Source: Paracoccaceae bacterium (GTDB lineage Bacteria; Pseudomonadota; Alphaproteobacteria; Rhodobacterales; Rhodobacteraceae). From it: a DNA stretch of 11,298 bases. How positions within the stretch are numbered: position 1 is the first letter of the stretch; each line of letters opens with the position of its first letter. Position numbers and translations under genes: made by a program. The notes under the pieces are model-generated. The model made no database searches and was not told the DNA's origin. It worked only from the letters and a program-made list of their open reading frames with translations. Below, in pieces: positions 1-6,538 of this stretch. Location: positions 1 to 11,298 of the forward strand of contig SKWP01000453.1 in assembly GCA_007128865.1 (NCBI GenBank), in the 5' to 3' direction.

Positions 1-708
1 GCGCGGGCGCTCGATATCCGCGCCGGTGAAATGCTGCGGGTCGAAATGCTTGCCCCCCCGCGCGAGGTGCTCGACCTGCCGGTGGCGGCGGTGATCAACC
101 AGGGGCTCGGCCAGGAGGCACACATGGCGGCGCCGGCGCTGTTTGCGGCGATGCGCACGGCACCGCAGGTCAACATGATCCATCTGATGGTCGATGCCGA
201 CCGCATGGACGACCTGAACGCCGCCATCAAGCAGACCCCGGCCGTGGCGGGCCTTTCCGACTGGGCCGAGGTGCGGCGCCAGTTCGATGCAACGCTCAGC
301 GAAAACCTTTTGACCATGGTCGCGATCTACACCCTGATCGGTGTGCTGATCGCCATCGGTGTCGTCTACAATGCGGCGCGCATCCAGCTTTCGGAACGCA
401 GCTACGAACTGGCCAGCCTGCGGGTTCTGGGTTTCAGCCGCGGCGAGGTGGGCTTTGTGCTGGTCGGCGAGATGATGCTGCTGACGCTGGCGGCCATCCC
501 CATCGGCTGGGTGCTGGGCTACTGGCTTTCGGTGGGTCTGGTGGGCGCGATGTCCACCGACCTGTTCCAGATTCCGTTTCACATTACCCGGCGCACCTTT
601 GCGCTGGCGGCGCTGGCGGTGTTCGTTGCGGCCCTGGGATCGGTGATGATGGTGCGCCGGCGTCTTGACCGGGTCGATCTGGCCACGGCGCTGAAGGCAC
701 GCGAATAG
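1..708 (+). CDS. ABC exporter permease, FtsX/MacB type (5' end missing)
   Basis: The reading frame is open from base 1 and ends at TAG 706-708, so only the C-terminal 235 residues are present. Three hydrophobic segments are visible, at about residues 103-123, 151-178 and 199-217 of the visible part. Between the first two lies a cytoplasmic loop with SERSYELASLRVLGFSRGEV, the FtsX-family coupling-helix signature (charged residues, then LR.LG.S). This matches the C-terminal FtsX domain of inner-membrane permeases that work with an ATPase and a periplasmic adaptor to export lipids, peptides or drugs. The adaptor gene follows after 9 bp, which supports an exporter operon whose ATPase probably lies upstream. 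The polar region before the first membrane segment would be periplasmic. The substrate cannot be inferred. The family call is firm; the specific role is not. Confidence 0.9.
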   Translation, partial: ARALDIRAGEMLRVEMLAPPREVLDLPVAAVINQGLGQEAHMAAPALFAAMRTAPQVNMIHLMVDADRMDDLNAAIKQTPAVAGLSDWAEVRRQFDATLSENLLTMVAIYTLIGVLIAIGVVYNAARIQLSERSYELASLRVLGFSRGEVGFVLVGEMMLLTLAAIPIGWVLGYWLSVGLVGAMSTDLFQIPFHITRRTFALAALAVFVAALGSVMMVRRRLDRVDLATALKARE

Positions 709-717
709 GAGGGCGCC

Positions 718-1932
718 ATGGGGTTCATGCGCAAGGCATCATTCGGTCTGGGCGGTCTGGCGCTGGCGGGCGGGCTGGTCTGGGCACTCTGGCCAGAACC
801 GGCAACGGTGGATATGGGGCAGGTCACCCGCGGGCCGATGCAGGCCAGCATCCTTGCCGAAGGAACGACCCGGGTTCGCGAACCCTACACCGTTACGGCG
901 CCGATCACCGGCAGCGCCGGGCGCCTGCCGGTTCAGGTGGGCGACAGCGTCATTGCCGGCGAAAGCATCGTCGCGGTGATCCAGCCGGCCGATCCCGCAC
1001 TGCTTGACCTGCGCAGCCGGCTTCAGGCCGAGGCGGCGGTGACCGAGGCTGAGGCGGCGGTACAGCTGGCCGAAGCCAATGTCGCGCGGGCCGAATCGAC
1101 CCTGGCCCATGCCGAGGCGCAACTCGAACGCAACCGGGAACTTGCCTCGCGCGGCGCCATTCCGATCCGGGTGCTCGAGGATTTCCAGCAGGCCCATGTC
1201 ACCGCGCAGCTGGCGCTCAGCTCGGCGCGATCCGAACTGGATCTGCACCGCGCCGCGCTCGCCCGGGCGCAGGCGCAGCTCGTCGGGCCCGAGCAGCTGA
1301 TCCGGCCGGGCGGTACCCCCGGCGAATGCTGCGTCCAGATCGCCGCGCCGGTGACCGGTACGGTGCTGGAAGTGCCCGATCCCTCGGCCAGGCTGGTGCA
1401 GGCCGGTGCCCCGCTGATGGTCATCGGCGATCTTGCAGAGATGGAGATCGAGGTTGACCTGCTGTCATCCGATGCCGTCCAGATCGCCCCCGGTGCGCGC
1501 GCCGAGATCGACCGCTGGGGCGGCCCGCTGCCGCTTGATGCCCGGGTCCGGCGCATCGATCCTGCCGCCTTTACCCGCGTATCGGCGCTGGGAATCGAGG
1601 AACAGCGGGTTCGCCTGCGGCTCGATATCCTGTCACCGCCCGAAGACCGGGCCAACCTGGGCGACCGCTACCGCGTCTTCGTTCGCCTGATCCTTTGGGA
1701 ATCCGACGACGTGCTGCAATTGCCGCAAGGCGCGCTGTTCCGGCATCAGGGCGGATGGGCGGTGTTCCGCGTCGGTGAAGACGGGCGCGTGGCGCTCGCA
1801 CCGGTCGAAATCGGGCGCCAGTCCGAAGGCAGGGCGCAGCTTCTGGGCGGACTGGCGGAAGGTGAACGGGTGGTGCTGTTTCCGCCTGCTGCCCTGGCCG
1901 ATGGCGACCGGGTGGTGGCGCGCGCGCAGTAG
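718..1932 (+). CDS. HlyD/MacA-family periplasmic adaptor (membrane fusion) protein
   Basis: This 404-residue protein is anchored by an N-terminal membrane segment (about residues 6-26, ending VWALWP). The first lipoyl-like half follows (residues 55-90, with APITGSAGRLPVQVGDSV). A long Ala/Glu/Arg-rich coiled-coil hairpin occupies about 95-190, turning near SRGAIPIRVLEDF. The second lipoyl half comes next (about 205-237, with IAAPVTGTVLEV), then beta-barrel and membrane-proximal domains to the C-terminus. This is the standard order for an adaptor linking an inner-membrane pump to an outer-membrane channel. The start at 718 is preceded by AGGAGG at 707-712, which overlaps the stop of the permease gene, so the two are translationally linked. 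A vicinal CC pair (residues 204-205) at the edge of the second lipoyl half is unusual but of unknown meaning. An MFP for an FtsX-type exporter is the best reading; the substrate is unknown. Confidence 0.92.
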   Translation: MGFMRKASFGLGGLALAGGLVWALWPEPATVDMGQVTRGPMQASILAEGTTRVREPYTVTAPITGSAGRLPVQVGDSVIAGESIVAVIQPADPALLDLRSRLQAEAAVTEAEAAVQLAEANVARAESTLAHAEAQLERNRELASRGAIPIRVLEDFQQAHVTAQLALSSARSELDLHRAALARAQAQLVGPEQLIRPGGTPGECCVQIAAPVTGTVLEVPDPSARLVQAGAPLMVIGDLAEMEIEVDLLSSDAVQIAPGARAEIDRWGGPLPLDARVRRIDPAAFTRVSALGIEEQRVRLRLDILSPPEDRANLGDRYRVFVRLILWESDDVLQLPQGALFRHQGGWAVFRVGEDGRVALAPVEIGRQSEGRAQLLGGLAEGERVVLFPPAALADGDRVVARAQ

Positions 1933-1939
1933 CCCGCGA

Positions 1940-2476
1940 TCAGCGCGCAGCCTCGGCCGGCGCCAGCGCCGCGCCCTGCCGCACGGCTTCCAGCCCCCAG
2001 GCAAAGATTGCATCGGGGTCGGCCGGCAGCGCCCGCGCAAGCCCGCCCGCGAACGCCTCAAACGCCGGCAGGTTCAGCCCGTTGACCCCGACGAGCACCG
2101 GCAGGCCGCGATCCAGCGCCTCGGCGATCACCGGCACAAAGCCGCGCCCTTCGCCTTCCTGCTTGCCGAACTTGTTCACCACCAGCAGCGCCGCACTGTC
2201 CAGTTGCGCCAGGGTTGCCGCCACGGCCTCTTCCAGCGCGCTGCTGTCCAGCCGGCAGCCACGGGCGGCAAGCCCGAGATCCTGGCTGATCCGAAGCACC
2301 GGGCCGTCCGGCAACACATGAAGATCCATGTCGCACTTGTTGCGGTCGGCCCGTTGCGGGTTGACCTGCACCGTACCGGCAAGGCGCAACCCTGCGCCCT
2401 TCATGCGGTCGACCGCAGCCGCAAGGCAGCGATCGGTCGCGCCGCGTCCGTGAACGGTTACATGGGCAAGCTGCAT
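1940..2476 (-). CDS. DUF2478 family protein
   Basis: The protein has 178 residues and matches the DUF2478 pattern I recall: an N-terminal strand and loop MQLAHVTVHGRGATDR, LRLAGTVQVN at about 31-39, CDMDLHVLPDGP at 48-59, and the very characteristic LLVVNKFGKQEGEGRGF at 97-113 followed by PVLVGVNGLNL. The alternating strands and helices suggest a small nucleotide-binding-like fold, but no textbook Walker A is present. Members are often auto-annotated as molybdenum transport ATP-binding proteins, which this sequence does not support by itself. The start is fixed by AGGAG (2485-2489) with 8-nt spacing. The gene lies 54 bp downstream of the cyclo-ligase gene on the same strand and shares its FNR-type promoter by inference. 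Its stop lies 7 bp from the convergent adaptor gene. Family call strong; function unknown. Confidence 0.85.
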   Translation of the reverse strand: MQLAHVTVHGRGATDRCLAAAVDRMKGAGLRLAGTVQVNPQRADRNKCDMDLHVLPDGPVLRISQDLGLAARGCRLDSSALEEAVAATLAQLDSAALLVVNKFGKQEGEGRGFVPVIAEALDRGLPVLVGVNGLNLPAFEAFAGGLARALPADPDAIFAWGLEAVRQGAALAPAEAAR

Positions 2477-2505
2477 CTGTCTGGCTCCTGCACGGGCCGC
2501 GCTGG

Positions 2506-2526
2506 CGGCGGCTGTCCTTGCCGCCG
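2506..2526 (-). other. Intergenic hairpin between cyclo-ligase and DUF2478 genes
   Basis: The arms CGGCGG (2506-2511) and CCGCCG (2521-2526) form a perfect 6-bp GC stem around a 9-nt loop, just after the cyclo-ligase stop and before the DUF2478 ribosome binding site. There is no U-tract. It could be an mRNA processing or stabilising element, or a weak attenuator that sets the ratio of the two products. Confidence 0.35.
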
Positions 2527-2530
2527 GGGT

Positions 2531-3238
2531 TCAGAAATCCCGCGTGGCGGCTTCGGTAATGACATGCCCGAGCCGGATATCAAAGGGTTGGGGATGGATC
2601 GTCGCCAGTTTCGCATCCTCCAGCCCGACCCCGACCGTCACGGTCTCCGGGCCGAGACGGGAAAGGGTCCGGTCAAAGGATCCGGTCCCGTAGCCCAGCC
2701 TGTAGCCGGCAGCATCCCAACCCAGAACCGGCGCGACCACCAGATCGGGCCGCTCGATCTCGGCTGATTCGGGTGGGGCAACCGGTGCATACTGCAGGCA
2801 GCCATTGCCTTCGAATGCCGGCATCCAGCGCCGGAACCGAAGCGCCTCGTGACGGTTGCGGGCCTGGGGCACGCCCACCACGGCGCCCGCGCCGTGCAGC
2901 GCCTCCATCCAGGCGGTCAGGTCGATCTCGTCGCGAATCGGGCGATAACAGACAAGGCAGCGACCGGCGAGTGTTCCGAACAGGGCGGCAACGAAGGCAT
3001 CAAGTCTGCGGTGAACCGCTTCGGCGATCGCGCTTCTGGTTTCCGCATCAAGCGCCGAACGCACCGCCCGCAGCCGGCAGCGTTGCGAGTCGCGCCAACG
3101 CGCGACCTCCTCAAAGCTGTCCGGGCGCGGCGCAGGGGGCGCGGTTTCGTTCGCTCCTGCAACCTGCCCAATGGCTGCCGGCCGTGTCACGACCTTCCCG
3201 GATGGCGAGGCATCCCGTCTGGATCGCGGGAATCCCAT
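2531..3238 (-). CDS. ygfA: 5-formyltetrahydrofolate cyclo-ligase
   Basis: The product (235 residues from the chosen start) is the ATP-dependent cytoplasmic enzyme converting 5-formyl-THF to 5,10-methenyl-THF, which returns the storage and inhibitory folate to one-carbon metabolism. The diagnostic motif GYRLGYGTGSFDRTL is at about 178-192, preceded by PDLVVAPVLGWD. The N-terminal WRDSQRCRLRAVRSAL (48-63) matches the phosphate- and folate-binding helix seen in proteobacterial members, and CYRPIRDEIDL follows at about 97-107. A poorly conserved leader of about 40 residues precedes the domain. The reading frame has an earlier ATG at 3325, but that codon lies inside the FNR box. AAGGAG at 3247-3252 is 8 nt from ATG 3238 and only 2 nt from ATG 3244, so 3238 is preferred. 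DUF2478 follows in the same unit. Enzyme call is strong; the start is well supported but unproven. Confidence 0.92.
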   Translation of the reverse strand: MGFPRSRRDASPSGKVVTRPAAIGQVAGANETAPPAPRPDSFEEVARWRDSQRCRLRAVRSALDAETRSAIAEAVHRRLDAFVAALFGTLAGRCLVCYRPIRDEIDLTAWMEALHGAGAVVGVPQARNRHEALRFRRWMPAFEGNGCLQYAPVAPPESAEIERPDLVVAPVLGWDAAGYRLGYGTGSFDRTLSRLGPETVTVGVGLEDAKLATIHPQPFDIRLGHVITEAATRDF

Positions 3239-3246
3239 GATCATGT

Positions 3247-3252
3247 CTCCTT
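3247..3252 (-). promoter_or_regulatory. Shine-Dalgarno deciding the cyclo-ligase start
   Basis: AAGGAG on the minus strand sits 2 nt before ATG 3244 and 8 nt before the in-frame ATG 3238 (ATG ATC ATG). The normal spacing of 7-9 nt selects the second ATG. Confidence 0.7.
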
Positions 3253-3290
3253 GGCCCGTGTGGCCCTTTGCAAAGGGCGCCACTGGCGGC

Positions 3291-3332
3291 AGGATAGCCG
3301 CAATCAAGAGGCCATGAATTGACATAAATCAA
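3291..3332 (-). promoter_or_regulatory. FNR/FnrL-type box and -10 element (class II promoter) for the cyclo-ligase-DUF2478 unit
   Basis: Bases 3319-3332 read TTGACATAAATCAA, matching the FNR consensus TTGAT-N4-ATCAA at 9 of 10 specified positions. On the minus strand a TATCCT hexamer lies at 3296-3291 (4 of 6 matches to TATAAT). If the hexamer is -12 to -7, the start point is 3284 and the box centre (between 3325 and 3326) falls at exactly -41.5, the textbook class II FNR/CRP position. This leaves a 5' leader of about 46 nt before ATG 3238. The box is palindromic, but no convincing gene starts on the plus side. FnrL, DNR or NnrR-type proteins bind near-identical sites, so the exact regulator cannot be named. 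Confidence 0.7.
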
Positions 3333-3366
3333 GCATGAGGCGCTCGACTGACCTTGCGTAAGCCTT

Positions 3367-3386
3367 GTCCGCAAACGGATGCGGAC
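3367..3386. repeat. Perfect 7-bp inverted repeat near the FNR box
   Basis: GTCCGCA (3367-3373) and TGCGGAC (3380-3386) are perfect arms around AACGGA. The element is 34 bp upstream of the FNR box relative to minus-strand transcription. It could be an operator for a second regulator or an RNA hairpin at the end of the flgD transcript. There is no U-tract on either strand. Confidence 0.5.
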
Positions 3387-3555
3387 CAGGGCGAAATTGA
3401 TCCCTTCGCATGGCGCGTCGCACAGCGCGGCTGTGGCCCGGCGGGTACGGGCCGACCGAAACCGCGCGACAGGGGCCAGGCCCGGCGCGCCACCGGCCTT
3501 CGCCCGGCATGCCTGCACCATGGCGCGGGGGCTCACGCTGGTGTGTTGCCGGCCG

Positions 3556-3581
3556 CGGCGCCACCGCGCACCATGGCGCCG
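3556..3581 (-). terminator. Candidate hairpin terminator downstream of flgD
   Basis: CGGCGCCA (3556-3563) and TGGCGCCG (3574-3581) form an 8-bp GC-rich stem with a 10-nt loop, about 80 nt past the flgD stop. No U-run follows on the minus strand, so it may act only as a 3'-end stabiliser or a pause site. Confidence 0.35.
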
Positions 3582-3661
3582 GCATGGCTCGGCGCTGGCC
3601 GTGCTGGCGCAAGGGCGGGGAAGGGCCGTTGTCCGACCGGTCTGATCGAACGGATTCCGTA

Positions 3662-4348
3662 TCAGCCGGGTTGCGCCGGGGCGGCGGCTGCGCGCAGGGC
3701 GCTTGCGCTGGCCGCGGGTACCGTCCTGCCGCCATCGAGCAGCAATTCGAGCCCGGCCTGACCGCGGCGCACCTCCAGCACCCGGCCGAGGCTTTCGGGT
3801 ATCGATGTGGCGACAAGCGCATCACCCTCGTAACTGAGCAGTTCGAGGTCATAGAGACCGGCCGGCAATGACTGACCGTCCGCGCCCAGCCCGCGCCATT
3901 GCAGGGTTGTCGCGGCGGGGTCCACCGGTTCGGCCGCGACCTGTCGGCCAAGCGCATTGCGAACCACAAGCACCGCACGGGTCGCTTCGGCGGCCGGGCG
4001 CAGGCTCAACTCGACGCTGTTGCCGTCATGGGCCACCGGATAAGGCCCCCGCACGGCCATGCCCACCCAGCCGGTCATCTCGGCCATGTCCGACCGGGCC
4101 AGAAGCTGTTCGAGCAGGGCATTGCCGCGCACCTGCTGTTCAACCCCCGAGAAGGTGGCAAGCTGCACGGCAAAGTCGCTTGCCTGCATCGGGTTGAGCG
4201 GATCCTGATTCTGCATCTGGACGGTGAGCATCCGCAGGAATGTCTCGAAATCCGATGTCATCGCCCCGGCCCGCCCGGTATGGCGCGTGGCTTCTGCAGG
4301 CGCAGAACCTGCGGCGGGTATCGGGGCGGCGGCTGGCAGGGGGGTCAT
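3662..4348 (-). CDS. flgD: Flagellar hook cap / hook assembly protein FlgD
   Basis: FlgD forms the cap on which hook subunits (FlgE) polymerise; it is exported and later replaced by junction proteins. In this 228-residue protein an Ala/Pro-rich start precedes the conserved N-terminal core FETFLRMLTVQMQNQDPLNPMQASDFAVQLATFSGVEQQ (about 34-72, quoted here in overlapping parts: FLRMLTVQMQNQDPLNP and DFAVQLATFSGVEQQ), the family signature. The C-terminal part (about 95-205) is beta-rich, with GMAVRG and LPAGLYDLELLSYEGD, consistent with the tudor-like and FN3-like domains. Length is usual for the family. AAGGAG at 4357-4362, 8 nt upstream, supports the start. It follows fliK by 45 bp on the same strand, a common alphaproteobacterial pairing of hook-length control and hook cap. 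Confidence 0.95.
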   Translation of the reverse strand: MTPLPAAAPIPAAGSAPAEATRHTGRAGAMTSDFETFLRMLTVQMQNQDPLNPMQASDFAVQLATFSGVEQQVRGNALLEQLLARSDMAEMTGWVGMAVRGPYPVAHDGNSVELSLRPAAEATRAVLVVRNALGRQVAAEPVDPAATTLQWRGLGADGQSLPAGLYDLELLSYEGDALVATSIPESLGRVLEVRRGQAGLELLLDGGRTVPAASASALRAAAAPAQPG

Positions 4349-4393
4349 GGGCAGCTCTCCTTCAGGGCAGGCAATCCGGCAGGCATCCTCGGT

Positions 4394-5662
4394 TCACAGG
4401 CGCATGTCGAGCCCGGCTCCCGGCCCGAGCCTGATCGTGCCGATGGTGTCGGCGGGGTCCGCATGCGGCCCTGCGGATGCGGGCCGGGCCGGGGTTTCGG
4501 CCCCGGGGTTGGCTGCCTGTTCGTCGGACCGGTCGCTGCTGCTGCCGGTTCCCGAGCCGGCCACATCGAGCGTGACCGCACCGTGCCCGGCCGCGCGAAG
4601 ATCGCGCAGCAGATCCTCGCCATGCCGGCGCAGGAGTTCGGCCGTTTCGGCCCGTTCGGCAAGCACCGTCACCGCAAGCCCTGTCTCGGTCGGCGCAAGC
4701 TGCATCCTTACGCGCCCCAGTTCCGGCGGCGACAGGGCAATCTCGATGACCGACGGGCGCCGCCCGTCGACGGCCTGGGCGATCTGGCGGATCACGGCTG
4801 CGGTGTCCTGCGCGCCAATGCTGCCGGCCGGGATGGCCGCGGAAGGAAAGGCGCCGCCGCTGACCGATCCGCCGAAAGCGGATACGGCGCCGAACGACGA
4901 CAGGCGCGGCAGTTCCGCATCGATGCTGTCGGTGCCGGCAAGGTTGCCCGCAGGCAGGGAGGCGTCGGGCAGCGATGGCGCAACCGCAACGGGCAGGGCC
5001 TGTGGCGGCGCGACGGTTGCAGAACGGGTTGCAGGCAGCGATTCGGCAGCCCTTGCCCGGGCGATGGACTCTGCCGTCTCGGTCATGCCTGCCGGCCCAT
5101 GCAGGGCAGAAACGGCGGCCGGAACGGACAGCAGCGGCGCATCGCTGCCCCCGGGTCGCTGCCCGGCCCGATCGCCGGAGATGGCATCGCCCTTTGTCGG
5201 CTGGGCGCGCGCGGCGGGGCCTTGTGGCGCCGTTGCCTCCGGCGCCAGCGCCGGCACTGGCCGGTGCCGCGATTGCCGGGGCAGCAGTTCGGCCTCAGTG
5301 GCCTGGTGCCCCGCAGGCTGCCCGCCCAGTGGCAAGGTCAGCAGGGGATTCATCGACTGGGTTTCTTCCTGCCCGTCGGAATGCAGCCTGCCGCGCCGCA
5401 TGGGCAGTGACAGGGTCGCGGCCGCAGCTTCCCGCGTGTCCTGCGCTGTGTCCACCGCCGGAATGGCCACCCCGGCAAGCGCAGCTGGGGGCGCCTGTGC
5501 TGTCATGCCCGCCGGCAGATGATAGGCGCGCGCAAAGGACAAGCCCGGCTTGCCCGGCGATGCGGCGGACACTGGTGCCCCGGCGGTCAGTGCCGGTGCT
5601 GGCGCACCCCCGCTGGCCGGCAGGGCCGGCTGAGGGGTGGCGGCATCAGGAGCGAATTCCAT
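4394..5662 (-). CDS. fliK: Flagellar hook-length control protein FliK
   Basis: The 422-residue protein has a long low-complexity Ala/Pro/Gly-rich N-terminal portion (about 1-285), as expected of the molecular-ruler region. A folded C-terminal hook-length domain (about 286-368) follows, with IEIALSPPELGRVRMQLAP (307-324), LAVTVLAERAETAELLRRH, and LLRDLRAAGH. The LSPPELGRV motif is diagnostic of the FliK C-terminal domain, which signals the export gate protein FlhB to switch from hook to filament substrates. A disordered Ser/Asp/Ala tail ends the protein. The frame continues far upstream without a stop, but CGGAGG at 5672-5677 with 9-nt spacing fixes ATG 5662, and the upstream part would run over the divergent rod-binding gene. 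It is cotranscribed with flgD. Confidence 0.92.
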   Translation of the reverse strand: MEFAPDAATPQPALPASGGAPAPALTAGAPVSAASPGKPGLSFARAYHLPAGMTAQAPPAALAGVAIPAVDTAQDTREAAAATLSLPMRRGRLHSDGQEETQSMNPLLTLPLGGQPAGHQATEAELLPRQSRHRPVPALAPEATAPQGPAARAQPTKGDAISGDRAGQRPGGSDAPLLSVPAAVSALHGPAGMTETAESIARARAAESLPATRSATVAPPQALPVAVAPSLPDASLPAGNLAGTDSIDAELPRLSSFGAVSAFGGSVSGGAFPSAAIPAGSIGAQDTAAVIRQIAQAVDGRRPSVIEIALSPPELGRVRMQLAPTETGLAVTVLAERAETAELLRRHGEDLLRDLRAAGHGAVTLDVAGSGTGSSSDRSDEQAANPGAETPARPASAGPHADPADTIGTIRLGPGAGLDMRL

Positions 5663-5766
5663 CTGGCCGGGCCTCCGAATCTGCACGAAGCAGTCATGCC
5701 GGAACGGGGTTACGACTTCTTTACCGCGATCCGGGACGCTGGCAGGGCCAATGCGGAGGTCTTGTC
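5663..5766. promoter_or_regulatory. Divergent promoter region between fliK and the flgJ-like gene
   Basis: This 104-bp gap separates the divergently transcribed fliK and flgJ-like genes and should carry both promoters. It holds the fliK Shine-Dalgarno (5672-5677, minus) and GGAGG for flgJ (5755-5759, plus). I could not find a convincing sigma-54, sigma-28 or CtrA site; a weak sigma-28-like pair is recorded among the rejected items. Confidence 0.4.
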
Positions 5767-6075
5767 GTGAGCATGCCCGTTGATTCTGTGTCCGCGCCCG
5801 TGGCGCCCGCCCGGTTGCAGGGTGGCGCGTCATCCGACATGGCGCTGCGTGAGGCCGCAACGGCCCTCGAGGCGGCCTTTCTTGCCGAAATGCTGCGTGG
5901 TGCCGGGCTTGGCGCCCCGCGCGGTGCCTTCGGCGGCGGTGCCGGGGAAGAACAGTTTTCTTCCTTCCTCGCCGAAGCCCATGCCCGCGCCCTGGCCGAG
6001 CGCGGCGGCATCGGACTGGCCGAGGCGCTGTTTCGCGCCCTGCAGGATAACGGGCATGACAACACCCGCCCCTGA
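5767..6075 (+). CDS. Single-domain rod-binding protein, FlgJ N-terminal type
   Basis: The 102-residue product matches the rod-binding domain (FlgJ N-terminal half): LREAATALEAAFLAEMLR at 27-44, then an Ala/Gly-rich turn, GAGEEQFSSFLAEAHARALA (58-77), and ERGGIGLAEALFRAL (78-92). The domain acts as a rod-cap scaffold in the periplasm. The muramidase half of enterobacterial FlgJ is absent, as is usual in alphaproteobacteria, where a separate lytic enzyme opens the cell wall. Two starts are possible: GTG 5767 is 7 nt from GGAGG (5755-5759), while ATG 5773 is 13 nt away, so GTG is preferred. The 3' end overlaps the FlgN-like gene by 20 bp, indicating coupling. Family is confident; the name FlgJ describes the domain rather than proven equivalence. 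Confidence 0.85.
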   Translation: MSMPVDSVSAPVAPARLQGGASSDMALREAATALEAAFLAEMLRGAGLGAPRGAFGGGAGEEQFSSFLAEAHARALAERGGIGLAEALFRALQDNGHDNTRP

Positions 6076-6403
6076 TCGCGCCGCCGCGGCGCTCGACGGC
6101 TTGCTGAAGGCCGAGGCCGAGGCGCTGATGCGGTCCGATTTCGCGGCCCTTTCGGCCCTTGTCGATGAAAAGCATCGGCTGATGAACGGCATTGCAGGCT
6201 GCGACGGCCGTACACTGGAACGGCTGCGGGCGCGCCTGGCCCGCAATGCGCGGTTGTTCGAGGCGGCCATGCAGGGCCTGCGCGGTGCTCTCGACCGGAT
6301 CGAAACCCTCGCCAGCGGTCCTGCCGGGCTGAAGACCTATGATCGCGCCGGCCGAATGGTTGCCGCCGCCACACCCGAACCGCGGCTGATCCGTCGCGCC
6401 TGA
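6056..6403 (+). CDS. FlgN-like flagellar export chaperone
   Basis: This 115-residue, all-helical protein has the FlgN layout: a first helix with LDGLLKAEAEALMRSDFAAL, a second segment LVDEKHRLMNGI, then a long Arg/Leu/Ala-rich helix (ERLRARLARNARLFEAAMQG and LRGALDRIETL) and a tail TYDRAGRMVAA, the GLKTYDRAGR stretch being typical of the C-terminal region that binds substrate. FlgN keeps the junction proteins FlgK and FlgL export-competent in the cytoplasm and delivers them to the export gate. The start at 6056 lies 20 bp inside the rod-binding gene with AGGA at 6044-6047, 8 nt upstream. FlgN is poorly conserved, so the call leans on position and helix pattern as well as the motif. Confidence 0.75.
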   Translation: MTTPAPDRAAAALDGLLKAEAEALMRSDFAALSALVDEKHRLMNGIAGCDGRTLERLRARLARNARLFEAAMQGLRGALDRIETLASGPAGLKTYDRAGRMVAAATPEPRLIRRA

Positions 6404-6485
6404 ACCCGCCGCCATGACCCTGTCGCGCATTGCCTTCCGCTGCCCGCGCCACGGCGGCAAGGCGGCAAGGCCGCGGGCCGGCACC

Positions 6486-6502
6486 GCAGCCGGATCGGCT
6501 GC
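6486..6502 (+). terminator. Terminator-like hairpin after flgN-like gene
   Basis: GCAGCCG (6486-6492), loop GAT, CGGCTGC (6496-6502): a perfect 7-bp stem 83 nt past the FlgN-like stop. The U-run of a classical terminator is missing. It would insulate fliC from upstream transcription, or act as a binding site upstream of the flagellin promoter. Confidence 0.4.
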
Positions 6503-6538
6503 AAACGGCTAAAATCTGTTGCATCGAATGCTTGGCGG

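Larger units (their letters stand above)
3333..3661. other. Non-coding gap between flgD 3' end and FNR promoter
   Basis: No convincing gene is seen. The open frames across it lack family motifs and good ribosome binding sites. It contains a 7-bp inverted repeat (3367-3386), an 8-bp hairpin (3556-3581), an 8-bp palindrome GACCGGTC (3635-3642), and a 12-bp direct repeat GCACCATGGCGC at 3515-3526 and 3568-3579. The region must hold the end of the fliK-flgD transcript and any upstream control of the cyclo-ligase promoter. Confidence 0.5.

Noticed and set aside
1775..2767. 330-codon plus-strand open frame
   Set aside because: It runs out of frame over the adaptor 3' end and antisense to DUF2478 and the cyclo-ligase; no motifs and the opposing genes have clear families.
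3323..3325. Upstream ATG for a 264-residue cyclo-ligase
   Set aside because: This ATG lies inside the FNR box and upstream of the predicted transcription start; the ATG at 3238 has a proper Shine-Dalgarno.
3899..5410. 503-codon plus-strand open frame
   Set aside because: It is antisense to flgD and fliK, both well recognised by motif and ribosome binding site.
5661..5690. Sigma-54 -24/-12 promoter between fliK and flgJ-like gene
   Set aside because: GG and GC elements do not occur with the required 10-nt separation.
5696..5723. Sigma-28-like promoter for fliK (TAAA at 5723-5720, TCCGGCAT at 5703-5696, minus strand)
   Set aside because: Only 4 of 8 matches in the -10 part and a 16-nt spacer; too weak to annotate.
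5663..6484. Upstream extension of FliK to about 696 residues
   Set aside because: The extra part runs antisense through the rod-binding and FlgN-like genes; a CGGAGG with correct spacing marks ATG 5662, and the extra residues are low-complexity.
6414..6512. 32-codon open frame upstream of fliC
   Set aside because: No ribosome binding site before the ATG; composition is dominated by GGCGGCAA repeats and hairpins.
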